Positions 54,516 to 64,000 of a stretch of 64,000 nucleotides of DNA are shown one piece after another. The DNA is from Tetrapyrgos nigripes (lineage: Eukaryota; Basidiomycota; Agaricomycetes; Agaricales; Campanellaceae). The notes under the pieces were generated by a model, which saw only the letters and a list, made by a program, of their open reading frames with translations, searched no databases and was not told the DNA's origin. The translations under genes were made by a program, and so were the position numbers. Position 1 is the first letter of the stretch; every line of letters begins with the position of its first letter. The DNA is taken from assembly GCA_013368315.1 (NCBI GenBank), contig JAACJM010000046.1, positions 310,001 through 374,000 on the forward strand. The letters run 5' to 3'.

Positions 54516-56807
54516 ACGACATCGCCTCACATATTTTATACCACCACTTGCTGATTGTAACTCATGCACTTATGACTTCTAGATCTTCACGTCGCTCTTA
54601 TCCGTGTCATTTTTGAATTACCCACCGTGTTTACTGTCAGAGTCAAAAATTGGCGTCGGCAACCCCTGGTTTATGCCGAATGGATAACACCTTTTGGATG
54701 GCTTGATCCAGAATCAGGGTTGTACATTCTCTCAAAGTCTATGTGACTGCATCGACCATACGGTGAAATCATTGGTGTGGACCGTTTGGCAAGGAATTGC
54801 CATCTCATACCCAAGTTTGATCAAGTGAAGCCACTGGCATGGACATCTGAAAACATACTGGACTTGTGTGATACTTTTTATTTCAATTCGTATTGTGACT
54901 TGCATTTGTTCTGTACTTTAAAGGCTAATATACATCATTGTATTTGACTTCCAGTAGCGTAGGCCGAGTCAAAGAATATATTTCGAATGAAGTTCTAGTA
55001 TGCACTTGTCAATTTTCACTGTCCACGAATCCAGGGTTCCTGTCGGCCTTTAAAGTCTAACTAAAAGCGCTCTAGCCTCTATGAGACCTATGGCGCTAGC
55101 CCTTCTAGCCGAGTCCATGTAGAGCCGCACAGAAAGGTGCGTCTACATAGAGCTACATAGAACAGGCTGTTCTATGGCCGGAAAGTCTCATTTCCTGATG
55201 TGATTTCGCCTTTTAGAAGGTTACGAGGCCCTTTTAAGGGACTCGTTCTTAACACTTGCTCATCGCTGTTCACTAGTACCTATTGCGACTCAGGCCCCTT
55301 TAGGGAACGAGTCTAGGGTCTCCCATTCAGTCAGCAGGATCCACACCATGTCACCGGTCTCTCTCGCAGTTTACACCAGATTTGGGTTTCATTATCGTGC
55401 CACGCGTAGCGATGGCACACATTTCCCTCGTAGGAAATTTGATACATAGGCGTAGACTAGTGAGCGACTTGGTATGTGATCCGACCAGCACAGCATCTAG
55501 TATTTCCTCATGGAGAGCTGCCAGCAGTGATGGACGGGTGAGTGTATGGGCTAAGGGCTTCCACAAGCATATCTGTGTGGGGTTTGTGGCATGCGCTTGA
55601 CTGCTAACAGAAAATTAAAGCGATATGCCGGAACTTTCCGAAAACCGTACTCATCACCTCTGTGATCGCTGTTACTATCTGTCTAGGAGCAATCTAGCAG
55701 AGACTAACTCACAAGAGTGAAAATCCTGGAAACATCTTCTGATGTTCTATGATCATCTGCAGGCAACATGGTATCATGCCAGTTGGTAAATACAGAAAAT
55801 TGAACAGGAGTTGGTGCTCGCGTCTCCTCCCTGGCTTGTGCGACCCAAGTCTGATGGTGGTTAGTAGTGTGAACTCCGGCCGTATCCTCATGGGCCCGTA
55901 GTGCCGGCATATCCCATCCTATCCGTAATAAGTAACTAAACGTATCATTTCAACTTGGCTACCCTTCATAGGTCTAATATCCGTGGTCGTAGTATTGACT
56001 AGCACCCTTCCTTGGAGCAGGCTCATCTTGTGTTTATCACGGACCAGATACAAACCCAGTTAGCTCAAAACACGGCGGAGCATCGTCCGCCGAGATGCCC
56101 GGAGCTCAAAAGGTCATCTAAGACTTCCCGTACTCGAGGCAACCTTCTATTGATGTTGATCTAGTATGCCGTTTCATGGAACGCCGATACGCTACATATA
56201 GCAAAGGCCCTGTTGTGGTCTGCCTTATATTTAGCGTGTGTGTGCGGAAGGGATGTAGAGGCACAGTGGCACTCCAAGGATCAGGATTAACAGAAGTATG
56301 TTTCCGAGACAACCGCGGTTCCGCGGGAGAAAGGAGAAATTGATTGAAGGCTATGGTGCGGGAGTCTTTCATTCTTTACAAGGTGTATCCTTACGTACCT
56401 TGGTGACTAGACAGAAATCGAGCAGAGGTGGGACAGGAAACGAACCACTGTCATTGAGGAAGCGATAATGCGAAAACCAGCCACTAAATCGGGACTCCGG
56501 TGGGATGTTTTCAGGTTCCCATGTTGATGACAGTACGAGATAAATCTAGTGAACTGAGCCTTCGTCTCTCCAGTCGCAATCTAGATAACTGTACCGCAGC
56601 TGGAAATTAGTAGCCACTTCCAGCTTTGCTATGTCGGTAACTGCTAGAGGGTGTAATAGTGGACCCCTGATGGCTTACGAGTTCTGACATGGTCCTTCGA
56701 TGGCATAAGGTTATGTCCATCTATTCGGGATCGTATCGGACTCAGCAATCTTCAAATAAAGAAGTCTGTAAACCTGCACGGACGACCACATTATCGCCTT
56801 CCCTACA
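54516..56807. other. Unassigned sequence
   Basis: No gene recognised with confidence. Minus-strand ORFs at 55351-55566 (PSLLAALHEEILDAVLVGSH), 55704-55910 (FTNWHDTMLPADDH) and 56118-56372 have protein-like stretches and could be exons of a decayed host gene. An inverted, near-repeated motif occurs at 55228-55310 (AGGCCCTTTTAAGGGACTCGT and a variant). Confidence 0.25.
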
Positions 56808-57392
56808 ATGCCTCAGCAGCCTCTCCGCACCATTCATGATTCACTCTCTGACAAACTCCTTTATCCTGGCAATATAAGCCACATCATCTTTGATCTCGGG
56901 GATGTTCTCTTCACATGGTCGACCCCTTCCACATCCCTTCCATCTTGCATCAATGCACATATCTTCAAAGATATGTTACGCTCCCAAGTCTGGCACGAAT
57001 ATGAGAAGGGCAACCTCTGTCCAGAGCAACTGTACGGCTTGCTCTCAGACAAATTCAACACCCCTCCTCATGTGATCAAGGACGCCCTGGACCATGCTCG
57101 ACTGTCACTACGTAGTGATCCCGCCATGGTTCAGACGCTGCATCAGCTAAGAGCAAAAGGTCACAAGCTGTTTGCGATGTCAAATATATCAGCATTCGAT
57201 TTTGAATACCTGCAGAAAAACATTCATATGGAATGGTCGTTATTTGACGACATTTTTATCTCGTACGTATTCATCCTCTGGGTTCCCTGTTACTCTCTCA
57301 ACGGAAGAGCTTCAGAGCCAAGGCAGGTTTGAGAAAGCCAGACATCGGATTTTTCAAGCATGTTTTATCAGCACTCGATGCGGAGCCTAGCT
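56808..57392 (+). pseudogene. HAD-like hydrolase gene fragment
   Basis: Exon 1 56808-57262 starts MPQQPLRTIHDSL and has HAD motif I (IIFDLGDVLFTWS), the cap region (WHEYEKGNLCPEQLYGLLSD) and motif II (LFAMSNIS). A 53-bp intron (GTACGT...CTTCAG) leads to exon 2 from 57316: SAKAGLRKPDIGFFKHVLSA with the motif III lysine. Motif IV (two aspartates) is not readable: the frame goes into FWWDGVTC, and a shifted frame gives FLVGWSHLSENL. Family: haloacid-dehalogenase-type hydrolases. The 3' end has been lost to, or fused with, the next gene. Confidence 0.7.
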
Positions 57393-57399
57393 GTTTCTG

Positions 57400-59595
57400 G
57401 TGGGATGGAGTCACTTGTCTGAGAATCTCAGACAACTACGTGAGAAGAGGACAGATTGGATGAGAGAAGAAATTCTGAATGACAAGAACGCCTATCGAGA
57501 TGTTTCAAGGATTCACGACTCACTATCAGGACCTGCACCTCTACCCGGAACTCATGCCGAAACGCAGTTCCGGGACAGTCTGGCGAAAAACAGATGGATA
57601 TCTCTTCTTTATGTTTGTAATGACTTGATGGTTTTTCCGGTCGAAGGTATGGAGGAACAGGGGTCTATTCATGTCAAAGAGGTCACGAAGAAGGGTTTGG
57701 CAACGACTCTGGTTACATGGGTAAGCCTTTGATATACTTTATAATTAGCTCAATTTTTGACTCGGCATTTAAGAGGACTGGAAAGGTGCTCCAAAAGGAT
57801 AACTTTCTCTGGCCCTTCTTTATCCCTACAGATAGTAGAGACCCTCCGAACGTCTCTTGGGCAGAATCCCCCGAATCTGATCAAGAAACTCCCTCCGAGT
57901 ATTCTGTCACGGATACTGATGCTTGTCATAATTTGTCTTCGAATACCCGCAATGATCTATTAAAGTTTCTTTCAGCCCAGATGAACCATCATTCTGCGTA
58001 TGCAATAGGCAACATTCATCGCAAACTTCAGCAGCCTCTCGAGAAGGGACTCACAGGTCTCGGAAAAATTCTTAAGCGAGATAACACATGGAACGCTCTA
58101 GCATACGTCTGTGTTGACTTGAATTGCTTTCCATCAGGGCTTGCGAAAGTCGACAAGAGCCATTTGATAGCTCAACTTCTCCTCTGGGTGAGCATTATAT
58201 TCGTTAAAGTCAAGATATATATTTGACAATCAAATATCCGTTACAGCGTAGTAAACAACCTACCGAAGAATTACAATGGACAGGAGTTGATTACAAGGAA
58301 GTCCTCCAACGGCTGCAGCAGGCGATTTCCGAAGTTACTACGCCAACCTGGGTCACAAAGCCTCAGGCTCCGCCAAATGTGGGCAGGAAGAAAGCCGGTA
58401 CATTGAAGGCAGACCACTGGAGGACTATTTTTGTCATCCATCTCCCATTAGCCCTGCTCAGTCTCTGGGGTGTTGGATCACCATTGGCAGTTGAAGGCTC
58501 GAAGGAAATGGCTTCTGTGCTCGAAACCTCCCTATGGTTATCTTGTGCACTCATCACCATGACTAAAGATACGCTGACATCAGAAAGGCGAGAATCGTTC
58601 AGGAATGCTTACCTGCAGCATGTGCTTGGCTTACGCACCAATTTTCCCAGATTTTTCAAACCTACTCACCATCTTGCATTCCGTATGATTTCATGGAAAA
58701 ATTTAGCACTCTACGGAACTGGTGGGCATTCGTCTTAGAGAATCTGATCGGAAGACTACAACGTATTCCCATCAATCACATAGAAGGTGAGGGTATAGTA
58801 GAAATTATTTTCAGATTTCTCCTCACAATATTCTCAGGTCAATTTGAGAAAACCATTCTCCATGCGTTCAACAATGGCGCTTCTGTTAGACAATGGCTTC
58901 TCCGTCCAGACTGTCCTCCCCTCTTGAAATACTGCCTGGATTTGTTGGATAAAGCATATCATTATCGGAACAAAGGTCATCCCACGGATACCGAAAACGA
59001 ACAACAGGCCACAAGAGATGAAATCTCCTTGGACAGCACTGGAGACGACTTCAATGAAGTCGATACTGGAGTGGATGTTTCCAATATTGTCGAAGGTCAA
59101 AGTTTTGAGGCCTTGAAATGGCTAATACCCGGTGGTCCTTCTCAAGAGCTGGTGTCCGCATGTGGAACTCGTAATATTCGCTGTTTTACTCGTGCCAGAG
59201 CCCCCCGCGGTTTCTACACTGTCCCTAATGAAAAGGCCATGGGCAACAGTTTCGTAGCCTTCAGGGACGGTGATCTTTGGTCTCCTGGTCAAATCCAGCA
59301 TATTTTCGATTACTTTGATGGGAAAATGTGCATGGCCATTAGAAGGAACCTGCTCCTAGAGTCCAATGCGAAGGGCAAGCACCGTCAGCCATCGCTGCCA
59401 GATCCTTTCACCTCGTTTTGGTCTCACGGATTCGAAGCTAGAATGGTGTCTTCGGACTTCAATCCGAAACTGGAAATTGTCAAGATCGAACAGACTCTCG
59501 GACATGTTGCACGATGGAATTTAGGTCGAGGCAAAGTGGTAGTCTTAAGCTTATCAAGGGTGTGTAGCATTGAAGGTCTTCTTGTTACTTGCTGA
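57400..59595 (+). pseudogene. CACTA/Tnp2-associated Agaricomycete protein (several exons)
   Basis: Exons on the plus strand: 57400-57720 (RTDWMREEILNDKNAYRDVS; WISLLYVCNDLMVFPVEG), ~57840-58190 (LTGLGKILKRDN; NALAYVCVDLNCFPSG), ~58246-58690 (TPTWVTKPQAPPNVGRKKAG; LKADHWRTIFVIHLPLALLS) and ~58690-59595 (STLRNWWAFVLENLIGRLQR; LLRPDCPPLLKYCLDLL). The LKADHWR...LPLALLSLWG and RNWWAFVLENLIGRLQR motifs are those of the C-terminal domain linked to Tnp2/CACTA transposases in mushrooms. The first two exons are related to each other (WxxLxYVCxDLxxFP). A frameshift near 58690 breaks the conserved HHLAFR-YDFMEKF junction. No Tnp2 catalytic domain is present, so this is a fragment or stand-alone relative. 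Confidence 0.6.
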
Positions 59596-60602
59596 TATAC
59601 TTTGCGTTTAAGGACTAGGAAGTTTGTGCATCATTCAAACTGTGTCAGTCGTAGTACAATCTGCACTACCTCGTTAATCGCTCAGATGATTGGAGAATTG
59701 TATTTTAATCAGCTACTAGACTACTATATGTATCATAGGGGTACCTGAACTCTGCTTTGGCACTAGTAATATAGTCGTTCCGCCCCTCTCAAATCCACCC
59801 TTCCATTAATTCCGTATTGGTACAACGGCCGTTGTTCGACGATTGGTTCTGAGCTCCTCCTGTAAGCTCTATTAGACCCATGCGCAGCTGATTAAATACG
59901 TTGTCAATGATCTATTTCAAACGAGGGCCTTGACTTTGTCCTGGTGGGTATTAGGGAACTCGACGAATCAGACTTCAAAGAAATATTCAAGGCGACCCCA
60001 AAAGCAAAGGCCCCAAAGATTGAAGACTTCCTGTAACCACATTAGCTTTTCTTAAGTTGTGGGTGACTTTCTGCCATAGTTCTTAAGTTAACTTAACATG
60101 TATTAAGTTGCATATACAATGACTGTACTATCACTACTGCCTCTACTTTACCTGAACTTAAGTCCATTACAAGCATATTAAGTTCTCCTGAATGAGTCAA
60201 CTTATATTAACTTAAGTTAGCAACTTGAAAGCTAATTAGAACTCACCAGCACCATCAAGGCAACCTGTTAGACAGATAGTAACAGATAACTTAAGTCCAA
60301 TGGCTTAAGTCTAAGCGGAAAATAAAACTCACCTTTAGCTTAAGGACCCGACTCTCTAGGCTTCATGAGAGAGCTTAAGTCCACCGGCTTAAGTCTGCCT
60401 AAGTAAAAACAAACTCACCTTTGCCTTAAAGTTCCTAGCTCTCAGGGCTTCTTACTCGGTATTCCCTGATGCGGGGTGGCATCCTAAAGGTACACAAGCC
60501 AAATTCTCAGATGATGCCGTATGACATATGTATGATCAAGGAAAAAGCTCACCATGTCTGCCTTATGAATCCCCTGCAGCACAAGATGAGAATATCAGAC
60601 CA
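59596..60602. other. Non-coding stretch with clustered CTTAAG palindromes
   Basis: No gene recognised. From about 60048 to 60440 CTTAAG or close variants (TTAAGT, ACTTAA) occur roughly fifteen times, in pairs such as AACTTAAGTCC...GGCTTAAGTC. This resembles subterminal repeats of a DNA transposon; a minus-strand KDZ gene ends just to the right. Confidence 0.5.
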
Positions 60603-63600
60603 TCATTCAACGAGACTGGAATGAAACCTTACTTTGATATCCATCCACTCAAGCTGCTTCACTCTCCATGATGCTACCCTCTCATGTAACAGTACACCTT
60701 CCGGCAATGCTGTGAAATCTGGATGCCCCACTTTCTTGAAGCGAAACTCGGCATCCTCAGCGAGGTCATGATACATGGCTGCATGTTGTCCGGCGTATGC
60801 AGCATGACCGGGTGTTTCAGGTGACTCCGCCAAAGAACTCCATGAAGACGACATGGTGCAGAAATGGTTGACCACTCAAGTGAACTCAGCATGTTTGATC
60901 TCAAACTGCTCCATCCACCGATACATCTCCGCTTCCGCTCGGAACCATTGAACGCGATCCCCTGCAAACGAGTGCTTTAGTGAGGTCGATGGCTTTACCC
61001 AAGAAGTCAGAAATACTCACCTTCCTCTTCCCACTCATTCACATCAGCAAAAAGGCATTTCGCCTTTTACGAACTTTTCCCGAACTTTCAGGCACTTTTC
61101 GCCGGGCCTTTCGGACTTTTAAAAGCCAGGTCCCATTACTTTTACAAGTTCGAAAAAGTTCAAATAAGTACATGAACAAAAGGTTGGAAAAAGTTCTATA
61201 TACATATATCCTGGTAGCTTCTGCGGCACTACAACCAGCCCACCAATGCATCTACGCTTCTTCAACGGTCAGACAGCATGGTCCTGTCAAAAGAATGAGA
61301 ACGACTTCTTGAGCACAGATGGAGCATAACTTACCATGAACCAATTGCGCTATGCTAGCTATCTCAAGTTTGTGCTTCCCATGGTAAGCCCTGTTGGAAA
61401 TCGTTGTGTGAAGAAGCAACTTGGTAGGGGAAAAAGTGTGCTTACCTTGTTAAAACATTTTTTCCTTGCCAACATCTCAACGTGCTTCCTTTCCCATCCA
61501 GCAAAACCACCATGTAGTATGTCTCTGTGGGCCTGATGCACATAGGGAAAAATTGGGGCCATCAACGAAATTGAGATTTGAGGAGGGCTTGACTTTCTGA
61601 GCGTTGCTGAGAAGCAGAGCGTTGATGTGGAGTTAACAGCACTGAGAGGCTGACGAAGACAGAGAAAACATAGAGGACAATGGAAAGAACGTTGGCGGCT
61701 TTGATGGGCAGCGTCGGTTGAGGGAGTTGAGGGCAATCTTGAGGGCAACGTTGACAATGTTGAGGACGTCGACAAGGAAACGTAGATGATGATGTAAGTG
61801 GCTTGATGGACGACTGTATAGTACACGTCACAATGTGTCGGAGTTTGAACAGAACTCATTTGAAAAATCCGTCATTCGAATTCCTTCAGCTCTTCCCCTG
61901 CCTTGAAGTGCTCAGCGCTCAGCACACTTTTTAGGCGGAGATGAATATCATTCTGTAAACATTGTAAACATGCATGCTCACTGTCAACACTATGGACAAG
62001 ATGGGGAGAGCAGTGCCGTTCTCTTCATGATTTACATTGGGTGACGCGCTACCTGCTGTACATGTAGTACTACATACAGTCTAGGCTTTCGGTCTATTGG
62101 TAGACAAGCTCGCAAAAGTACATAAAAGTCCTTGCCGGTTTCGAGGCCACCGCAAAGTACCAAAAAGTCCGGAAAAAGTCTTGCAGAAAAGGTCATCAAA
62201 AGTCCGGACCGGTCAAAGTTCCCAAAAGGATCAAAAGGTCCGAAAAGGCGAAATGCCTTTTTGCTGATGCATCTGCTCTGGAGTCATCTTGCGTGTACCC
62301 TTGGACCACAGCCAGGTATCTTTTCGATATTCTAAAGATGGAAGTTAGGATTAATTAATGAGAGAACAAATACACTAACTCACTCTTCTCTTTCTTCTGG
62401 TACCGCCTTTCTCGTGCTGTCATCGCAGTATCTTCATCAAATGGAATGGCATCATCTTCTAGGTCTGCTGAGGCAAGGGCCGCTTTGTCTTCTTCATCCA
62501 AACCAATATGACTTGAAGTAGGCTCAATCAGTGCAGTGGCCTTGTCAGTCCGCTGTCTAGGACCTGTTGGGGCTGAGACTGCAGGTTAACAACTCCGAAC
62601 AAACCAAAAAGAATCAATAACTTACCAGACAGCCGTTGCGTCATCTGCGTTGCAGTAAGTAGAACCAGCGGGGACAAATACTCATCCACTCCTACCGGAA
62701 GGTCGTCACCAGGCTCCAGACCCGCCTTTAAGTCCGCTGCGGCACCAACTTTCCATAGCAATCCATCTGCCCGCTTTGAGTCACCTGTTTTATGTTTGAG
62801 CTCGACAGGTAAACGGTGCATGTCTTCAGGACACAAAAAGGGATAGGGGGAGTCCTTGTCATGAGCATCAATGTAATCTAATTTGATGAGAGCTGCTCGG
62901 GCATGATTGTAGCTGTTGATATGTTGATCTCACTTTACGAATGCATCAGCAACGTCATGTTGAGAACGAGTCTTGCGATCTTGGTTTCGGATATTCTTTG
63001 TGCAGAAATGGAGCATGGTGGAGACAGACTTGGCTATACTTTTGACATGGTTGATCTCCTCATTCGCCTGCACCTCTCTAATTGATATCTCCATGGATGC
63101 GAGAGCGCAGAGCTCAAATCTCACCCTCTCCTCACTGCTGAAATCAGAGGGTAAGAACAGTTTCTCATCCTCAGGCACAGACCACTTGTGAGCTGCTGAA
63201 GAGACAACAGAAGTGATGCAAGGCATCAGCTTTGTGTGGTGTAGACAGAATTCATCGAGAGCTTTCTCTAGGTGGACCAGCTGTTTCCGGAGTTCGTCCT
63301 GATCACTGAATGACAACCCATCAGGGTTCTTCTTGTTGCATCGTCGGATTTCGCGTATTTCGCGTCTTTTAAAGATAAGAAATTGCACTATCTGAAATGA
63401 GCAACAACTACTCACTGTAAGCGTTCGGCATCCAGGGCTTTGTGAAAAAAAGCCTCATAGATGTTTGCACTCTGTTGAGAGTGCTGTGCAGCCGTACTCC
63501 CAATACAAGCAAGTAAGGACTGCAGGGATGGTATTGCTTGCAGTCGTCGGTGGTAGACGCTGACCCAGTTATGCTGGCCTCCTCGACCGGTTTTCTCCAG

Positions 63601-64000
63601 GTAAGGTTCTCGAGACATTTTTGACCATTTGGCAGAGCGAGGCTCTGCTTCCGAGAGCTGTCAAAGTTGATCATGCTTTGACTGGTATTGCAGGTGAGCA
63701 TACTGAAGATCCTGCATGATTTGATCTGCTAGTTAAAGTGCAATGAGTTAGAAATTGTGATGATCAGATGTGCATACAGACTCACCCATGTTCACCGTCT
63801 TTCGCCAGTTCCAATCATTGTGATGAGCAACGATTGTGTCTTCTCTATGCCCATCATTCATCTGCCTCGTATATCCACCAACTTGATTCAATTCCACCCA
63901 GTAATATTCCGCAGTCTCCCTGTGAAAATGCCCAACACACCACTGGTATGGAGTCCCAAAGACAACAATGCAATCATCCTTGTGGCCTTTGATGTGGAGA
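60603..64000 (-). pseudogene. Second KDZ transposase gene, C-terminal part (continues past window)
   Basis: Minus strand from the window edge: CVGHFHRETAEYYWVELNQV, TRQMNDGHREDTIVAHH and NDWNWRKT, the KDZ glutamate/Trp-Arg-Lys region, donor at 63785; then WSKMSREPYLEKTGRGGQHN; IREIRRCNKKNPDGLSFSDQ; FLPSDFSSEERVRFELCALA; CPEDMHRLPVELKHKTGD; DTAMTARERRYQKKE; WLWSKGTRKMTPEQMH; an interruption at 61045-62266; then VNEWEEEG, DRVQWFRAEAEMYRWMEQF and AYAGQHAAMYHDLAEDAEF, ending at 60603. These are typical KDZ C-terminal features. A TGA at 63661-63663 (QL-stop-QLSEAE) and the insertion disable it. It differs in sequence from the 42-46 kb copy, so it is another lineage. Confidence 0.7.
61045..62266. 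mobile_element. TIR element (about 1.2 kb) inserted in the second KDZ gene
   Basis: Perfect terminal inverted repeat CAGCAAAAAGGCATTTCGCC (continuing TTTT). Both ends are full of GGACTTTT/AAAAGTCC-type subterminal repeats. No clear target duplication was found (flanks ATTCACAT and ATGCATCT), so the superfamily is uncertain; hAT-like is a guess. Minus-strand stretches inside (APIFPYVHQAHRDILHGGFA; AGWERKHVEMLARKKCFNK) with nearby GTAAGT sites look like exons of a captured gene. Confidence 0.8.

Overview
The window looks like a transposon-rich region of an Agaricomycete (mushroom-forming basidiomycete) nuclear genome. Evidence: short 45-90 bp introns with GT(R)AGT donors and CTAAY branch sites, a basidiomycete-type ATG15, and transposon families typical of Agaricomycetes (KDZ transposases with a CxC2 cluster, a Plavaka/CACTA transposase, a chromodomain Ty3/gypsy element). 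No rRNA gene, canonical tRNA gene or CRISPR array was seen.

Layout. 1-8.0 kb: a recent but disabled Ty1/copia retrotransposon. 8.0-12.1 kb: degenerate sequence with a 525-bp hAT-type MITE and weak remnants. 12.4-14.8 kb: host gene ATG15 (minus strand), with an apparent 2-nt frameshift and a duplicated 3' splice donor. 15.1-16.4 kb: a second hAT-type MITE and a damaged SDR dehydrogenase gene. 17.1-19.8 kb: a complete pogo-like element lying against a truncated PIF/Harbinger transposase (19.8-21.1 kb). 21.3-22.6 kb: a spliced gene of unknown function.

23.1-36.6 kb is a nest. A 5'-truncated chromoviral gypsy element is split at the protease/RT junction by a 7.85-kb TIR transposon. That transposon's transposase exon is itself split by a 4.17-kb CACTA-type foldback element with about 940-bp terminal inverted repeats and an inverted 9-bp minisatellite core. 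A 649-bp hAT-type MITE sits in the gypsy integrase. Removing each insertion with one copy of its target duplication rejoins the reading frame across it, which confirms the boundaries.

38.1-40.3 kb: decayed Plavaka transposase. 40.9 kb: a pol III (tRNA-derived) SINE-like unit. 42.1-46.0 kb: CxC2-KDZ transposase, followed by three spliced genes of unknown function (46.5-53.4 kb) and a Tc1/mariner-type MITE. 56.8-59.6 kb: a HAD-hydrolase fragment run into a CACTA/Tnp2-associated gene. 60.6-64.0 kb: a second KDZ transposase, cut by a 1.2-kb TIR element and running off the window.

The clearest cross-cutting signal is that premature stops in these elements are almost all TGA where a CGA arginine codon is expected. 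This points to C-to-T loss at CpG, from methylation or a RIP-like process. Only ATG15, and possibly the SDR and HAD genes, look like host cellular genes. All functional calls come from reading the sequence; no database search was run.
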